From NCBI GenBank assembly GCA_947302175.1, contig CAMYVB010000006.1:16699-80698 (forward strand): 64,000 nucleotides of DNA, written 5' to 3'. The stretch is from an uncultured Bacteroidales bacterium. GTDB lineage: Bacteria; Bacteroidota; Bacteroidia; Bacteroidales; UBA932. Numbering within the stretch: position 1 is the first letter of the stretch; each line of letters starts with the position of its first letter. A program made the translations under genes and the position numbers. The notes beneath the pieces were generated by a model. That model had not been told where the DNA came from. It was given only the letters and a program-made list of their open reading frames with translations, and did no database searches. Positions 1 to 8,293 of this stretch are shown here, one piece after another.

Positions 1-66
1 GATAAGGAAAGCGCCGCTGACGCTCTGGATGAACTTCCTGCCGATTGAAGAATTGAATATGAACAT
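1..66 (-). CDS. SdhC-like cytochrome b subunit, N-terminal fragment cut by window edge
   Basis: The 22 codons read leftward from the ATG at 64-66 give a peptide beginning MFIFNSSIGRKFIQSVSG. I recognise the NSSIGRK...SVSG opening of the Bacteroidetes succinate dehydrogenase/fumarate reductase cytochrome b subunit. This is the membrane anchor that carries haem and passes electrons between menaquinone and the flavoprotein/iron-sulfur subunits. The rest of the gene lies off the left edge. A TAnnTTTG -7 box on the minus strand (103-110) sits at a sensible distance upstream. The identity rests on a short peptide and is moderately sure. Confidence 0.6.
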   Translation of the reverse strand, partial: MFIFNSSIGRKFIQSVSGAFLI

Positions 67-102
67 GTGTCCGGATTTTTCAAATACGTGGTTCAACGGG
101 TG

Positions 103-150
103 CAAATATAGGCTCTTTCTTGCAAGTTTCATAATTTTCCGATAATTTTG
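103..150. promoter_or_regulatory. Divergent promoter region, sdhC-like / pyrH
   Basis: TATATTTG on the minus strand (103-110) and TAATTTTG on the plus strand (143-150) both fit the Bacteroidetes -7 consensus TAnnTTTG. A CTTGCAAG palindrome lies between them (118-125). Its TTG is about 21 bases before the plus-strand -7 box, so it can serve as the pyrH -33 element. The predicted pyrH leader is about 20 nt. The minus-strand -33 element is unclear. Confidence 0.5.
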
Positions 151-176
151 TTTGTTCCAACAAGCGCACTTTTAAT

Positions 177-881
177 ATGTATAAAAGGGTATTACTCAAA
201 CTCAGCGGCGAGAGCCTCGGCGGACCTGAAGGCAGGGGCATAGACGAAAAGAGCCTGCGCAAGGCGGCGGGTGAAATCGCCCAGGCCGTGCGCGGCGGCA
301 TGCAGGTCGCAATCGTGAACGGCGGCGGCAACATTTTCCGCGGCCTCCAGGGCGTGGGCAAAGGTTTTGACCGCGTGAACGGCGATAAGATGGGCATGCT
401 CGCGACCGTTATCAACTCCCTCGGCCTCGCAATGGCAATACGCAGCGAAGGCATCGAAGCCGAAGTCTTCACCGCCACCCCCATGGAGCCCATAGCCCGC
501 TACTACGTGCGCGAGAAGGCCGTCGAGCTGCTCGAAAAGGGCGGCGTGGCCCTCATCGCCGGTGGCACCGGCAATCCCTTCTTCACCACAGACTCGGGAG
601 CGGCCCTCCGCGCCCTCGAAATCGGCGCCGACGCCCTCCTGAAGGGCACGAGGGTCGATGGCGTCTACACAGCCGACCCCGAAAAGGACCCCACGGCTGT
701 CAAATATGACGAGCTCACCTTCAGCAAGGCCCTTGCCGACCATCTGAAGGTCATGGACGCCACCGCCTTCGCCCTCTGCGAGCAGGGCGACGTCCCCATC
801 ATAGTGTTCGACATGAACGAGCCCGGCAACCTCAGCCGCATCCTCAAAGGCGAGAAGGTGGGCACCCTGGTACACGCATAA
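177..881 (+). CDS. pyrH: UMP kinase
   Basis: This is uridylate kinase, which phosphorylates UMP to UDP with ATP in pyrimidine nucleotide synthesis in the cytosol. The 234-residue length is normal for the bacterial amino-acid-kinase-fold enzyme. Visible motifs are the N-terminal LLKLSGESLGG phosphate loop, the GGGNIFRG segment, GGTGNPFFTTDSGAALRA (nucleotide/UMP binding) and DGVYTADP near residue 160. The ATG at 177 is the only start that keeps the LLKLSGE motif. frr follows 16 bases downstream on the same strand. pyrH-frr is a widely conserved pair, so the two are probably co-transcribed from the promoter at about 120-150. Confidence 0.97.
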   Translation: MYKRVLLKLSGESLGGPEGRGIDEKSLRKAAGEIAQAVRGGMQVAIVNGGGNIFRGLQGVGKGFDRVNGDKMGMLATVINSLGLAMAIRSEGIEAEVFTATPMEPIARYYVREKAVELLEKGGVALIAGGTGNPFFTTDSGAALRALEIGADALLKGTRVDGVYTADPEKDPTAVKYDELTFSKALADHLKVMDATAFALCEQGDVPIIVFDMNEPGNLSRILKGEKVGTLVHA

Positions 882-897
882 TCCAAAATTCAATACC

Positions 898-1467
898 ATG
901 CTATCAGACAGAGCGAAAGAAATCGTAGGCGAAGCCGATGCCAAGATGAAAGATGCGGCCGCCTTCCTCGAAGAGGACCTCAGGAACTACAGGGTGGGCA
1001 AGGCCAACCCTTCCATCTTCAACACCGTCAGCGTTGACTACTACGGCACCTCCACTCCCCTCACCCAGGTCGCGTCCATCACCACTCCCGACGCAAGGAC
1101 CCTGCTGATCCAGCCCTGGGAGCGCACCATGCTGAGCAAAATCGAAAAAGCCATCATCGACAACAACCTCGGATTCACCCCTTCCAACAACGGCGAAGTC
1201 ATACGCTGCGTCGTCCCCCCTCTCACCGAGGAGCGCCGCAAGGACCTCATCAAGAAGGCCAAGGCAGCCGGCGAGCAGGCCAAGGTCGTGGTGCGCAACG
1301 TCCGCAGGGACGCCATAGACACCCTGAAGAAGGCCCAGAAGAACGAAAACCTCTCCGAGGACACCGAGAAGGAGGCCGAGGAAGAGGTCCAGAAGATTAC
1401 CGACAAGAACATCAAGGACATCGACGTCCTCGTCGCCGCGAAGGAAAAAGAGATTATGACCGTTTAA
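898..1467 (+). CDS. frr: Ribosome recycling factor
   Basis: RRF works with EF-G to split the post-termination ribosome complex so that subunits can be reused. The 189-residue length is usual (about 185). The family signatures are present: the N-terminal helix ending in YRVGKANPSIF, the LLIQPWE strand, the SNNGEVIRCVVPPLTEERR segment, and the long C-terminal charged helices with RNVRRDAIDTLKK. It starts 16 bases after pyrH and is probably on the same mRNA. Its 3' end overlaps the convergent lpxK by 14 bases (1454-1467), so there is no room for a separate terminator between them. Confidence 0.97.
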   Translation: MLSDRAKEIVGEADAKMKDAAAFLEEDLRNYRVGKANPSIFNTVSVDYYGTSTPLTQVASITTPDARTLLIQPWERTMLSKIEKAIIDNNLGFTPSNNGEVIRCVVPPLTEERRKDLIKKAKAAGEQAKVVVRNVRRDAIDTLKKAQKNENLSEDTEKEAEEEVQKITDKNIKDIDVLVAAKEKEIMTV

Positions 1468-2593
1468 CGGCGGCGAACAGCAGTTCGTTGAATCTCCTTT
1501 CCTCCTCATCCGTGAGGAAATTCACCTTTATGGGAATGTAGAACAGCCGCTTTCGCAACGAAGGCGGCGTGTTTTTAGATGCCAGTATGCGCTGGGCGTC
1601 CTTTTCGGTGGTGGCAAGAGCTGCTGTGGCCCAGTGCGAGGCAGTATCGGCAATGCGGCGCATGTCGGATTCAGAGAAACGGTGGTGGTCGGCGAAACTG
1701 AACGAGTCGACTATCTTGTAAGTATCTGAAAGATAGCGCTTCAGCGACTCGTCGGAAGCGATGCCTGTGAAGAGCACCATGCGGGGGGAATACATGTAAC
1801 GGGTGTCGCACTCGTCGTAGATGGGCTGGGGCTGGCCGTACTCTATGCCGGTAAAGAACAGGTACTGCTTTCTTCCCCTCTTGTTCTTGCCCTCGAAGGA
1901 GGACGAGGAGTAGCCCCTGATTCCCAGGGAATTGGCCCAAAGCGTGCGCTCCCAGTCGTCGAGATATGCGGGGCACTTGGATACTATTATTATATCTGCG
2001 TCCGCCATCCTGGATTTGAGGTCCCTCAGGCCGCCGAGGGGAAGGAGCATGTCCTTTGAAACGGGGCGCGTATAGTCCACCAGCACTATGCTCAGGCTGG
2101 GTTTGAGCCTTCTGTACTGGAAGGCGTCATCGAGGACTATGACGTCGGCGGCGGGATAGTCTTTCTCCATGCATTTGCGCCCTGCGCGGGTGGTGCGCAC
2201 TATTTCGGGGTGGCACAGATTACGGCAGCCGCGTATGCGGTTCTTGTCCACCGCCACGGTGACGGCAGGGAACTTTTTCTTTATCTGGACGGGCTCGTCG
2301 CCGAAAAGGGAGGCGTTACGGTTCACCGTAACCTGCTGGAAACCTTTGCTTTTGCGCTTGTACCCGTAGGAGAGGAGGGCGATGTTGCGCTCCCACCACT
2401 CGGGGTTCTCCTGAAGGGTGCGCAGTATCATTTCCGCGTGGGGGGTCTTGCCGGTACCGCCGGCGGTGATGTTGCCAAGGCTCACAGTGGGCACCTCGGC
2501 CTCGCGGCTGCGGCAGAGGAACTGGTGGTCATAGCAGAATTTGCGTATGCCGAGCGCCATGTAGTATGGGAAGAGCAGGAGTTTGTCTATCAT
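1454..2593 (-). CDS. lpxK: Tetraacyldisaccharide 4'-kinase
   Basis: LpxK phosphorylates the 4' position of the tetra-acylated disaccharide-1-phosphate to make lipid IVA, at the inner face of the inner membrane. The Walker A motif GGTGKTP lies near residue 46 in the usual SLGNITAGGTGKTPH setting. DVIVLDDAFQYRRL (about residue 150) matches the family's DDGFQHR block, and SFADHHRFSESD follows in the C-terminal half. The length of 379 residues is slightly long but normal for Bacteroidetes. It is 6 bases downstream of the dihydrouridine synthase gene on the same strand, and its 3' end overlaps frr. Confidence 0.93.
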   Translation of the reverse strand: MIDKLLLFPYYMALGIRKFCYDHQFLCRSREAEVPTVSLGNITAGGTGKTPHAEMILRTLQENPEWWERNIALLSYGYKRKSKGFQQVTVNRNASLFGDEPVQIKKKFPAVTVAVDKNRIRGCRNLCHPEIVRTTRAGRKCMEKDYPAADVIVLDDAFQYRRLKPSLSIVLVDYTRPVSKDMLLPLGGLRDLKSRMADADIIIVSKCPAYLDDWERTLWANSLGIRGYSSSSFEGKNKRGRKQYLFFTGIEYGQPQPIYDECDTRYMYSPRMVLFTGIASDESLKRYLSDTYKIVDSFSFADHHRFSESDMRRIADTASHWATAALATTEKDAQRILASKNTPPSLRKRLFYIPIKVNFLTDEEERRFNELLFAAVKRS

Positions 2594-2599
2594 AGTTTC

Positions 2600-3634
2600 T
2601 TAGATGCCATATACGCCCGTCGCGGTCTCGAGGGGGGTGTCGGACCAGCGCAGGGCTATTTCGTCGAGTATGGATGTAATTTCAGAAGGATCGGTGGTCG
2701 TCAGGAGACGGATGCGGGTGTCCTTGAAGTCGGGGAGGCCCTTGAAGTAGCAGGAAAGGTGGCGGCGCATTTCGAATACGCCCCGGGGCTCGCCTTTGAG
2801 CTCGAGGGAGAGGGCGAAGTGGCGTTTTGCCAGGGCCACCCTTTCGCTCACGGGCATTTCGGGGAGGCGCTCGCCTGTCTGCAGGTAGTGCTTGATGTCG
2901 CGGAAAATCCAGGGACGGCCGAAGGAAGCGCGGCCCACCATGATGCCGTCCACTCCGTAGAGGCGGAAGGCCTCGGAGGCATTTTCGGGCGAGTTTATGT
3001 CGCCGTTGCCTATTATGGGGATGTGCATGCGGGGGTTTTCCTTGATTTTGCCTATGAGGGTCCAGTCAGCTTCGCCGCGGTACATCTGGCTGCGGGTGCG
3101 GCCGTGGACGGTGAGAGCCGCGATGCCGCAGTCCTGCAGGCGCTCGGCAAGCTCCACGATGATTTTGGAATTCTCGTCCCAGCCGAGGCGGGTCTTGACG
3201 GTCACGGGCTTACGCACCGCTTCGACGACGGCCTTGGTGATGGCGACCATCTTGTCGGGCTCGCGCATCATGCCCGAGCCCGCCCCGCGACCTGCTATCT
3301 TGCTCACGGGGCAGCCGAAGTTGATGTCGACAAAGTCGCAGCCGTGGCCGCCGGCAATCTCGTCGGCGTGGTCGGCCATGCGCGCCGCCTCGACCATGGA
3401 TTCGGGGTTGTGGCCATAGATCTGTATGCCCACGGGGGACTCTTCGGGGAAGGTCTTCATCTTGGCGATGGCCTTCACGGCGTCGCGCACGAGACCGTCC
3501 GAGGGGACGAACTCGGTGTAGACGACGTCGGCGCCGAACTCCTTGCAGATGAGGCGGAAAGAGGCGTCGGTGACGTCCTCCATCGGAGCCAGCAGGACCG
3601 GCTTTTCTCCCAGATCTATGTTTCCAATTTTCAT
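2600..3634 (-). CDS. dus: tRNA-dihydrouridine synthase
   Basis: This FMN enzyme reduces uridine to dihydrouridine in tRNA D-loops. Motifs seen: the N-terminal APMEDVTDASFR (FMN phosphate region), VDINFGCPVSKI with the catalytic cysteine near residue 106, VTVKTRLGW, LTVHGRTRSQMY and IGNGDINSPE. The length of 344 residues fits DusB-like bacterial enzymes. The ATG at 3634 is preceded by TAAATTTG (minus strand, 3642-3649) with only 7 bases between, so the transcript would be leaderless or nearly so. lpxK follows 6 bases downstream. A longer plus-strand open frame runs through this gene antisense and is not coding. Confidence 0.93.
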   Translation of the reverse strand: MKIGNIDLGEKPVLLAPMEDVTDASFRLICKEFGADVVYTEFVPSDGLVRDAVKAIAKMKTFPEESPVGIQIYGHNPESMVEAARMADHADEIAGGHGCDFVDINFGCPVSKIAGRGAGSGMMREPDKMVAITKAVVEAVRKPVTVKTRLGWDENSKIIVELAERLQDCGIAALTVHGRTRSQMYRGEADWTLIGKIKENPRMHIPIIGNGDINSPENASEAFRLYGVDGIMVGRASFGRPWIFRDIKHYLQTGERLPEMPVSERVALAKRHFALSLELKGEPRGVFEMRRHLSCYFKGLPDFKDTRIRLLTTTDPSEITSILDEIALRWSDTPLETATGVYGI

Positions 3635-3700
3635 GCGGGCACAAATTTAACAATTCGGCTTGAATTTATTCTTATATTTAACGCTGATAAAACTATAGAT

Positions 3701-5554
3701 ATGGACAATCTTTTCAACATGAGGGTGGAAAAGCTCCGCGAGCTGATGGAGTCGAGGGGCTGGGACGCAGTCATCGTGACTGGCTCTGACCCCCACGCAA
3801 GTGAGTACCCTGCGCCGAGGTGGCAGCAGGTCAAGTGGCTCTCTGGATTCACCGGCGAGGCCGGGGATGTGGTCGTGACCGCCGATCACGCCGGACTTTG
3901 GACAGATACGCGTTATTTCATCCAGGCCAATGAGCAGCTGAGCGGCACCAGCATCGAGCTGCACAAGACCCGCGTTCCCGAGCAAGTGCTTATCCCTGAA
4001 TGGATTGCCTCGCATTTTGAAAGGAAGGACAACATAGTGATTGCCGTCGATGGCCTCTGTCAGAGCGCTGACGGCATTGGGGCGCTCAAGGAGGCGCTCG
4101 TTGCCGCCGGCAGGAGCGAGGACCCCGAGAGCGACTACCGTTTCCGCATAGTGGACGTGCCCGACTTGCTCGACTTGCTATGGGAGGACCGCCCTTCCGT
4201 GCCTTGCACGCCGCTTAGCGTGGTGGATGATTCCATCGCGGGAGAGAGCAGGCAGGACAGGATCGCCTTCGTGCGCGAGGCTGCTGCCAGGCAGCTTTGC
4301 GACGCCGTGCTCCTGACCGCCCTCGACGAAATCGCCTGGGTGCTCAATGTGCGCGGGTCGGACATCGAGTACAACCCCATGGTGATTTCCTATCTGCTGA
4401 TTTGCGAGGGCAGCGTGTCGTGGTTCGTGCGCAAGGACGCTTTCGCCGCAGTGCTCGACCCCGGGACGCTGGATACTTTCGCGCTGCTGGAGGACGAGGG
4501 GATCGCGGTCCTGCCCTACGACGACGTGCAGATTGCGCTGAACGACGCCCTCGGCGACGGCTCAATCCACCGCCTGCTCGCAGACCCTTCGACGCTCAAT
4601 TACAAGCTCTATTCGCTGCTGTCACTCAGCGGCCTTTGCGAGTTCGGCACCTCGCCCGTTCCCGCGCGCAAGGCGGTTAAGAACGAAGTGGAGATTGAAG
4701 GCTTCCGCAAGGCGCACCTGCTGGACGGCATCGCGATGGAGAAGTTCCTCTATTGGCTGGAAAACGCCCTTTCCGAGGGCGAGGTCGTTGATGAGCGCCT
4801 GGCTGCCCGTGTGCTTGGGGACTTCCGCGCCGAGAGCGATGACTACCTGGGCGACAGTTTCGAGACCATTTCGGCCTACGGAAAGGGCGCCGCGCTCCCC
4901 CACTATTCCACGCCGGCCTACAATGCGCCCGAGATTCGCGAATACGGCCTGTACCTCTGCGATTCTGGCGGCCACTACACTTTCGGCACGACGGACATCA
5001 CGCGCACCGTCCCCATGGGGCAGTGCACCGAGCTCGAGAAAGAGGATTACACGCTCGTGCTGAAAGGGCATATCGCGCTTGCGATGGCGGTTTTCCCCAA
5101 GGGGACCGCGGGCTGTCAGATAGACGCCCTGGCGCGCATGCCGCTTTGGATGGCGAAGCGCAACTTCGGCCACGGCACCGGCCACGGCGTCGGCTTCAGG
5201 CTGGGCGTGCACGAGGGGCCGCAGGACATACGCCAGAATTTCAACCCCACTCCCCTGCTCCCCGGCATGGTAACTTCCGACGAGCCGGGCATTTACCGCG
5301 AAGGCCGGCACGGCGTGCGGCACGAAAACCTGCTGCTTTGCGTCGAAGCCGGACGCAACGATTTCGGGGAATGGCTGCAATTCGAGACACTCACCCTCTG
5401 CCACTTCGACACCTCGGCGATTTTGCCGGGTATCCTCTCCCAGGCCGAGATTGACTGGCTCAACGCCTACAACGCCCGGGTCTATGACACCCTCGCGCCC
5501 CACCTTCCTCCCCGCGTCCGCTCCTGGCTCCTCGACAAGACCCGCGCGATCTAA
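3701..5554 (+). CDS. pepP: Aminopeptidase P family metallopeptidase (Xaa-Pro aminopeptidase)
   Basis: This is a cytosolic M24B enzyme that removes N-terminal residues preceding proline. The N-terminal creatinase-like domain opens with residues resembling VIVTGSDPHASEY, and the metal-binding pita-bread domain lies in the last third. Ligand motifs visible there are DSGGHYTFGTTDITRT (two aspartates), HGTGHGVGF (histidine), SDEPGIYREGRHG (glutamate) and the final FETLTLCHFD region. At 617 residues it is close to the usual size of about 595. The frame is open far upstream, but protein similarity begins here, so I chose ATG 3701; ATG 3719 is possible. TATATTTA at 3673-3680 is a candidate -7 box. 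The 3' end overlaps hemW by 4 bases. Confidence 0.92.
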   Translation: MDNLFNMRVEKLRELMESRGWDAVIVTGSDPHASEYPAPRWQQVKWLSGFTGEAGDVVVTADHAGLWTDTRYFIQANEQLSGTSIELHKTRVPEQVLIPEWIASHFERKDNIVIAVDGLCQSADGIGALKEALVAAGRSEDPESDYRFRIVDVPDLLDLLWEDRPSVPCTPLSVVDDSIAGESRQDRIAFVREAAARQLCDAVLLTALDEIAWVLNVRGSDIEYNPMVISYLLICEGSVSWFVRKDAFAAVLDPGTLDTFALLEDEGIAVLPYDDVQIALNDALGDGSIHRLLADPSTLNYKLYSLLSLSGLCEFGTSPVPARKAVKNEVEIEGFRKAHLLDGIAMEKFLYWLENALSEGEVVDERLAARVLGDFRAESDDYLGDSFETISAYGKGAALPHYSTPAYNAPEIREYGLYLCDSGGHYTFGTTDITRTVPMGQCTELEKEDYTLVLKGHIALAMAVFPKGTAGCQIDALARMPLWMAKRNFGHGTGHGVGFRLGVHEGPQDIRQNFNPTPLLPGMVTSDEPGIYREGRHGVRHENLLLCVEAGRNDFGEWLQFETLTLCHFDTSAILPGILSQAEIDWLNAYNARVYDTLAPHLPPRVRSWLLDKTRAI

Positions 5555-6639
5555 AGAAGTTCGCGTAGGATGGCGTCGGAGACGAAGAAATGGTCTTCGG
5601 GGATGCGAATGCGGCCGCCGGCGATCTTCTGAAGGGCTCCTTCGCTGAGCTCTTTTTCGAGAGCTTCCGAGTCGCAGCACGCCCTTAAGGTGTCTTCCTT
5701 GAGGCCTTCCGCGGTGCGAAGGCCGAGCATTACTGTCTCGACGGCGCAGTCGTCGTCGCTCAAGGTCTCGCTCTGGCGTGTCCATCCAGACAGTTCCTCT
5801 CTGTTCCAGCTGCGGGTGCGCACACCGTCGTAGGAGTGCGCGCCGGGGCCGAGGCCGACGTATGGCAGGCGGCGCCAGTATGCGCCATTGTGAATGGCTT
5901 CGCGGCCAGGGAGGGCGAAATTCGACACTTCATAATGATTATAGCCGGATTCCGAGAGCTGTCGGCAGAGATAATCATACTGCTCGCGGCAACGCTCCTC
6001 AGAGCACTCGGAGTATTCGCCCCGTGAGACCATCTGCGCTAGAGCGCTGCCTTCCTCAATGCTGAGCTGATAGGCTGAAATGTGCTCGGGATGAAGCTCC
6101 AGGGCCCTTTTCACGCTGCTTTGCCACTCTTCGTCGCTCATAATTGAGATGCCGAAGATCAGGTCAATGCTTAGGTTTCGCACACCTGCGTTTCGCAGTA
6201 TCTTCACAGCCTTGAGGGCGCGAGCGGAATCGTGTCGGCGCCCCATCCATTTGAGGAGAGGGTCGGAGAAAGATTGCACGCCCATGCTGACGCGGTTCAC
6301 GCCGAGCTCCAGAAGGCCTTTGACGTAATCTTCGCCCTTCCTTACTATATCTTCGGGGTTGACTTCGATGGTGAATTCATCGTAGCGACCGCCGCCGAGG
6401 TGGCTGACCATTTGCTCCAGCAGCTCCATGGGGAGGACTGAAGGCGTGCCGCCTCCAATATAGAGGGTCCTTAGGGCCTCTGTGCGGGCGATTTCTTCCC
6501 TTCTGGCGTCAATCTCGCGGCAAACGCAGTCGGCATATACTTTTTGCACCTGCTCCGACTCTTTCGAAGAGCATATCTCCGAATAGAAGTCGCAGTAGGT
6601 GCAGAAGCTTTTGCAGAACGGGACGTGAATGTATACCAT
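5551..6639 (-). CDS. hemW: HemW-type radical SAM protein (coproporphyrinogen III oxidase-like)
   Basis: This is a radical SAM protein of the HemW group, described as a haem chaperone rather than a true HemN oxidase. The N-terminus MVYIHVPFCKSFCTYCDF carries the CxxxCxxC [4Fe-4S] motif at cysteines 9, 13 and 16. LYIGGGTPSVL, FTIEVNPED, GVNRVSMGVQSFSD and NHYEVSNFALPG are family blocks in order. The length of 362 residues is typical, and the extra N-terminal extension of HemN is absent. It is followed by no minus-strand partner; its stop overlaps pepP. The upstream coiled-coil gene starts its stop 16 bases before this ATG, so the two probably share a transcript. Confidence 0.92.
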   Translation of the reverse strand: MVYIHVPFCKSFCTYCDFYSEICSSKESEQVQKVYADCVCREIDARREEIARTEALRTLYIGGGTPSVLPMELLEQMVSHLGGGRYDEFTIEVNPEDIVRKGEDYVKGLLELGVNRVSMGVQSFSDPLLKWMGRRHDSARALKAVKILRNAGVRNLSIDLIFGISIMSDEEWQSSVKRALELHPEHISAYQLSIEEGSALAQMVSRGEYSECSEERCREQYDYLCRQLSESGYNHYEVSNFALPGREAIHNGAYWRRLPYVGLGPGAHSYDGVRTRSWNREELSGWTRQSETLSDDDCAVETVMLGLRTAEGLKEDTLRACCDSEALEKELSEGALQKIAGGRIRIPEDHFFVSDAILRELL

Positions 6640-6654
6640 CCTGCAGCGGGGGTC

Positions 6655-7578
6655 TTATCTCAGGAGCACTTCAGCGGTGCCGAGCATTGAGTCTTTGGTA
6701 TAGGCCTCGACTGTGTAGATGCCCTTTTCGTAGGCAGGAATGCCGTTGAGGTAGATGCTGAGCTCAATTTCCTTGCCTTCGTAGTCAACTTCGCGGGAGG
6801 CGGAAGCCATGAGGGCAGCGCCCTGGAAGTCGAAGGAGGTCTGACCCTGAGGGGGGACAAGGAGTATGCCTGCCGGGTCTTTTACACGGATATAAACGCG
6901 TACGGGGCCTCTGGGCGCGAGGTCGTTCTCAACTAGGCTGAGGGTGGTAAGCATCCTGACGACACGGCTGCTGCGGTCGGTCACCTTGTCGGAAGCGTTG
7001 TAGGCTTCGAGGCGTATGCCGCGGGCCTTGAGGACTGAGCCTGCTGCGACCTGGCCGCTGAGGTTCTCCACCTGGGCGGTGAGCTCCTTATTGGCCTTGC
7101 GGGACTCGGCGGCTTCGCGACGGGCGGCTGCTGCGTCGGCGGTGAGTTTGTGGTTCAGGGTGTTGAGCGAATCGATCTGGACTATGTAGTTGCGCATGAT
7201 GCTGCGCAGGGTGCCGAGCTCCTTTTCGTATTTGCGCATCTGGGCGCGGTTGGTGGCTTCGGTCTTCTTGATGCGCTCGACGAGCTGGGCCACTTCCTCG
7301 CGGGAGGAGTCGAGCTGGCTGTTGATGCTGTCGTATTCGCTGGAGAGAGCGTCGTAGTCGCCCTGGAGGGCGATAATCTGCTCCGTGAGGTCCTGCTTTT
7401 CAATCTCGAGGTCTTTGACAAGGGCGCTCTTCTGAATCCATATGTATGCGAGGGCGCCTGCAAGCACGACTGCAAGGGCTATGAGGCCGTACATGACGGG
7501 CTTGAGACTCTGGTTCCTTTCTTTCCTTTCCCTCTCTTCGCGGTCCAACCTCTCGAGGGGATCTTCTTTGTAAGGCAT
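6655..7578 (-). CDS. Membrane-anchored coiled-coil protein, conserved Bacteroidales type
   Basis: The 307-residue protein starts with a very charged cytosolic stretch (RLDREERERKERNQ), then one membrane segment (about residues 29-49, VMYGLIALAVVLAGALAYIW). A long heptad-rich coiled coil follows (about 52-175, with many E/K/Q/L). It ends in a beta-rich domain of about 120 residues (from ARGIRLEAYNAS) with VRVYIRVKDPAG and YLNGIPAYEKGIY. Proteins of this layout are common in Bacteroidetes but have no assigned reaction. I infer a periplasmic scaffold or envelope role. TAATTTTG (minus, 7604-7611) is a good -7 box 25 bases before the ATG. It probably drives this gene and hemW. Confidence 0.8.
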   Translation of the reverse strand: MPYKEDPLERLDREERERKERNQSLKPVMYGLIALAVVLAGALAYIWIQKSALVKDLEIEKQDLTEQIIALQGDYDALSSEYDSINSQLDSSREEVAQLVERIKKTEATNRAQMRKYEKELGTLRSIMRNYIVQIDSLNTLNHKLTADAAAARREAAESRKANKELTAQVENLSGQVAAGSVLKARGIRLEAYNASDKVTDRSSRVVRMLTTLSLVENDLAPRGPVRVYIRVKDPAGILLVPPQGQTSFDFQGAALMASASREVDYEGKEIELSIYLNGIPAYEKGIYTVEAYTKDSMLGTAEVLLR

Positions 7579-7629
7579 GATAAAATCTTTTAGTTCTTTG
7601 CGGCAAAATTATGAAAATTCGTCAACAAT

Positions 7630-8121
7630 ATGAAAATTATTATATTTACGGCTATGAAATACATAGTCCGAGCTCTCAAATATTTTGTTTTCATCACCCT
7701 CGTGATGACTGTTATCCTTCTTATTCTCGCCCTGGCCGGTTTCGTCCCCAAGGATATCAACGAGATGTTCCGCAACGGCTACGATTCTCTCTGGCAGATA
7801 GGGGTGATGTTCCTTGTTGTAGCGGCCATTTATCCGCGCTTCGGGTTCTGCAAACGCGGTGCCAGAGTGCCCGGTGACCCTGAGCAGAACCGCGCCGAGG
7901 TAGTCCGCTTCATGGAAGAGAGAGGCTATATAGTGGAAAAGGAAGATACGGAAAGCATTTCCTTCAGGAAGAGCTCCTTTTTCGGCCGGCTCACCAGCCT
8001 GCTTTTCGAGGACAGGATAACCTTCGAGAATTACCTTCCGGGCTATTACGTTGAGGGCCGCGCCCGCGATGTGGCGAGGATTATCTCCGGTCTGGAGTAT
8101 AAATTCCGCACCGAAGAATAA
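7630..8121 (+). CDS. Small two-helix membrane protein of unknown function
   Basis: The protein has 163 residues. Two hydrophobic segments are visible, about residues 16-40 (YFVFITLVMTVILLILALAG) and about 55-72 (LWQIGVMFLVVAAIYPRF). A soluble C-terminal domain of about 85 residues follows, with the phrase EERGYIVEKEDTESISFRK. I do not recognise a named family. An alternative start at 7654 (MKYIVRAL) would bring the protein closer to its first membrane segment. A TATATTTA element at 7641-7648 overlaps the first codons of the longer form, which favours the shorter one. The gene is divergent from the coiled-coil gene and is followed closely by the tRNA-Val promoter. Confidence 0.75.
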   Translation: MKIIIFTAMKYIVRALKYFVFITLVMTVILLILALAGFVPKDINEMFRNGYDSLWQIGVMFLVVAAIYPRFGFCKRGARVPGDPEQNRAEVVRFMEERGYIVEKEDTESISFRKSSFFGRLTSLLFEDRITFENYLPGYYVEGRARDVARIISGLEYKFRTEE

Positions 8122-8125
8122 TTTT

Positions 8126-8156
8126 TTTGGAAATATCAAATTAATGACTACCTTTG
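8126..8156 (+). promoter_or_regulatory. Promoter of tRNA-Val
   Basis: TTTG at 8126-8129 and TACCTTTG at 8149-8156 are separated by 19 bases. This matches the Bacteroidetes housekeeping sigma consensus closely. Transcription would start a few bases before the tRNA's first base at 8167. Confidence 0.75.
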
Positions 8157-8166
8157 CAGTCCACTT

Positions 8167-8241
8167 GAGGGTATAGCTCAGTTGGTTTAGAGCGCTTGCT
8201 TGACAGGCAAGAGGTCTTCAGTTCAAATCTGAATATCCTCA
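8167..8241 (+). tRNA. tRNA-Val (anticodon GAC)
   Basis: A complete cloverleaf can be folded by eye. The acceptor stem is GAGGGTA with TATCCTC (one G-U pair). The D-arm GCTC/GAGC has the AGTTGGTTTA loop. The anticodon stem CTTGC/GCAAG has loop TTGACAG, giving anticodon GAC. The T-arm is TTCAG/CTGAA with loop TTCAAAT. The discriminator base is A at 8241, and the CCA end is not encoded. It reads GUC/GUU valine codons. Confidence 0.95.
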
Positions 8242-8242
8242 C

Positions 8243-8273
8243 AAAGGCATCTGCAGACCGCAGATGCCTTTTT
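8243..8273 (+). terminator. Rho-independent terminator after tRNA-Val
   Basis: A perfect 12-bp stem (8243-8254 with 8260-8271, core GGCATCTGC/GCAGATGCC) closes a 5-base loop and runs into a T tract ending at 8273. It lies directly behind the tRNA and ends its transcript. Confidence 0.9.
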
Positions 8274-8293
8274 GTCGCCATTCGCCGGCTGGT

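Noticed and set aside
2210..3700. Long plus-strand open frame continuing into the aminopeptidase P gene
   Set aside because: It lies antisense to lpxK and dus, its residues are low-complexity (V/G/A/H-rich) and it has no family motifs; the true N-terminus of aminopeptidase P is at 3701.
8274..8293. Partial copy of the ATTCGCCGG hairpin element
   Set aside because: Only about 12 bases match and there is no paired arm, so it could be chance.
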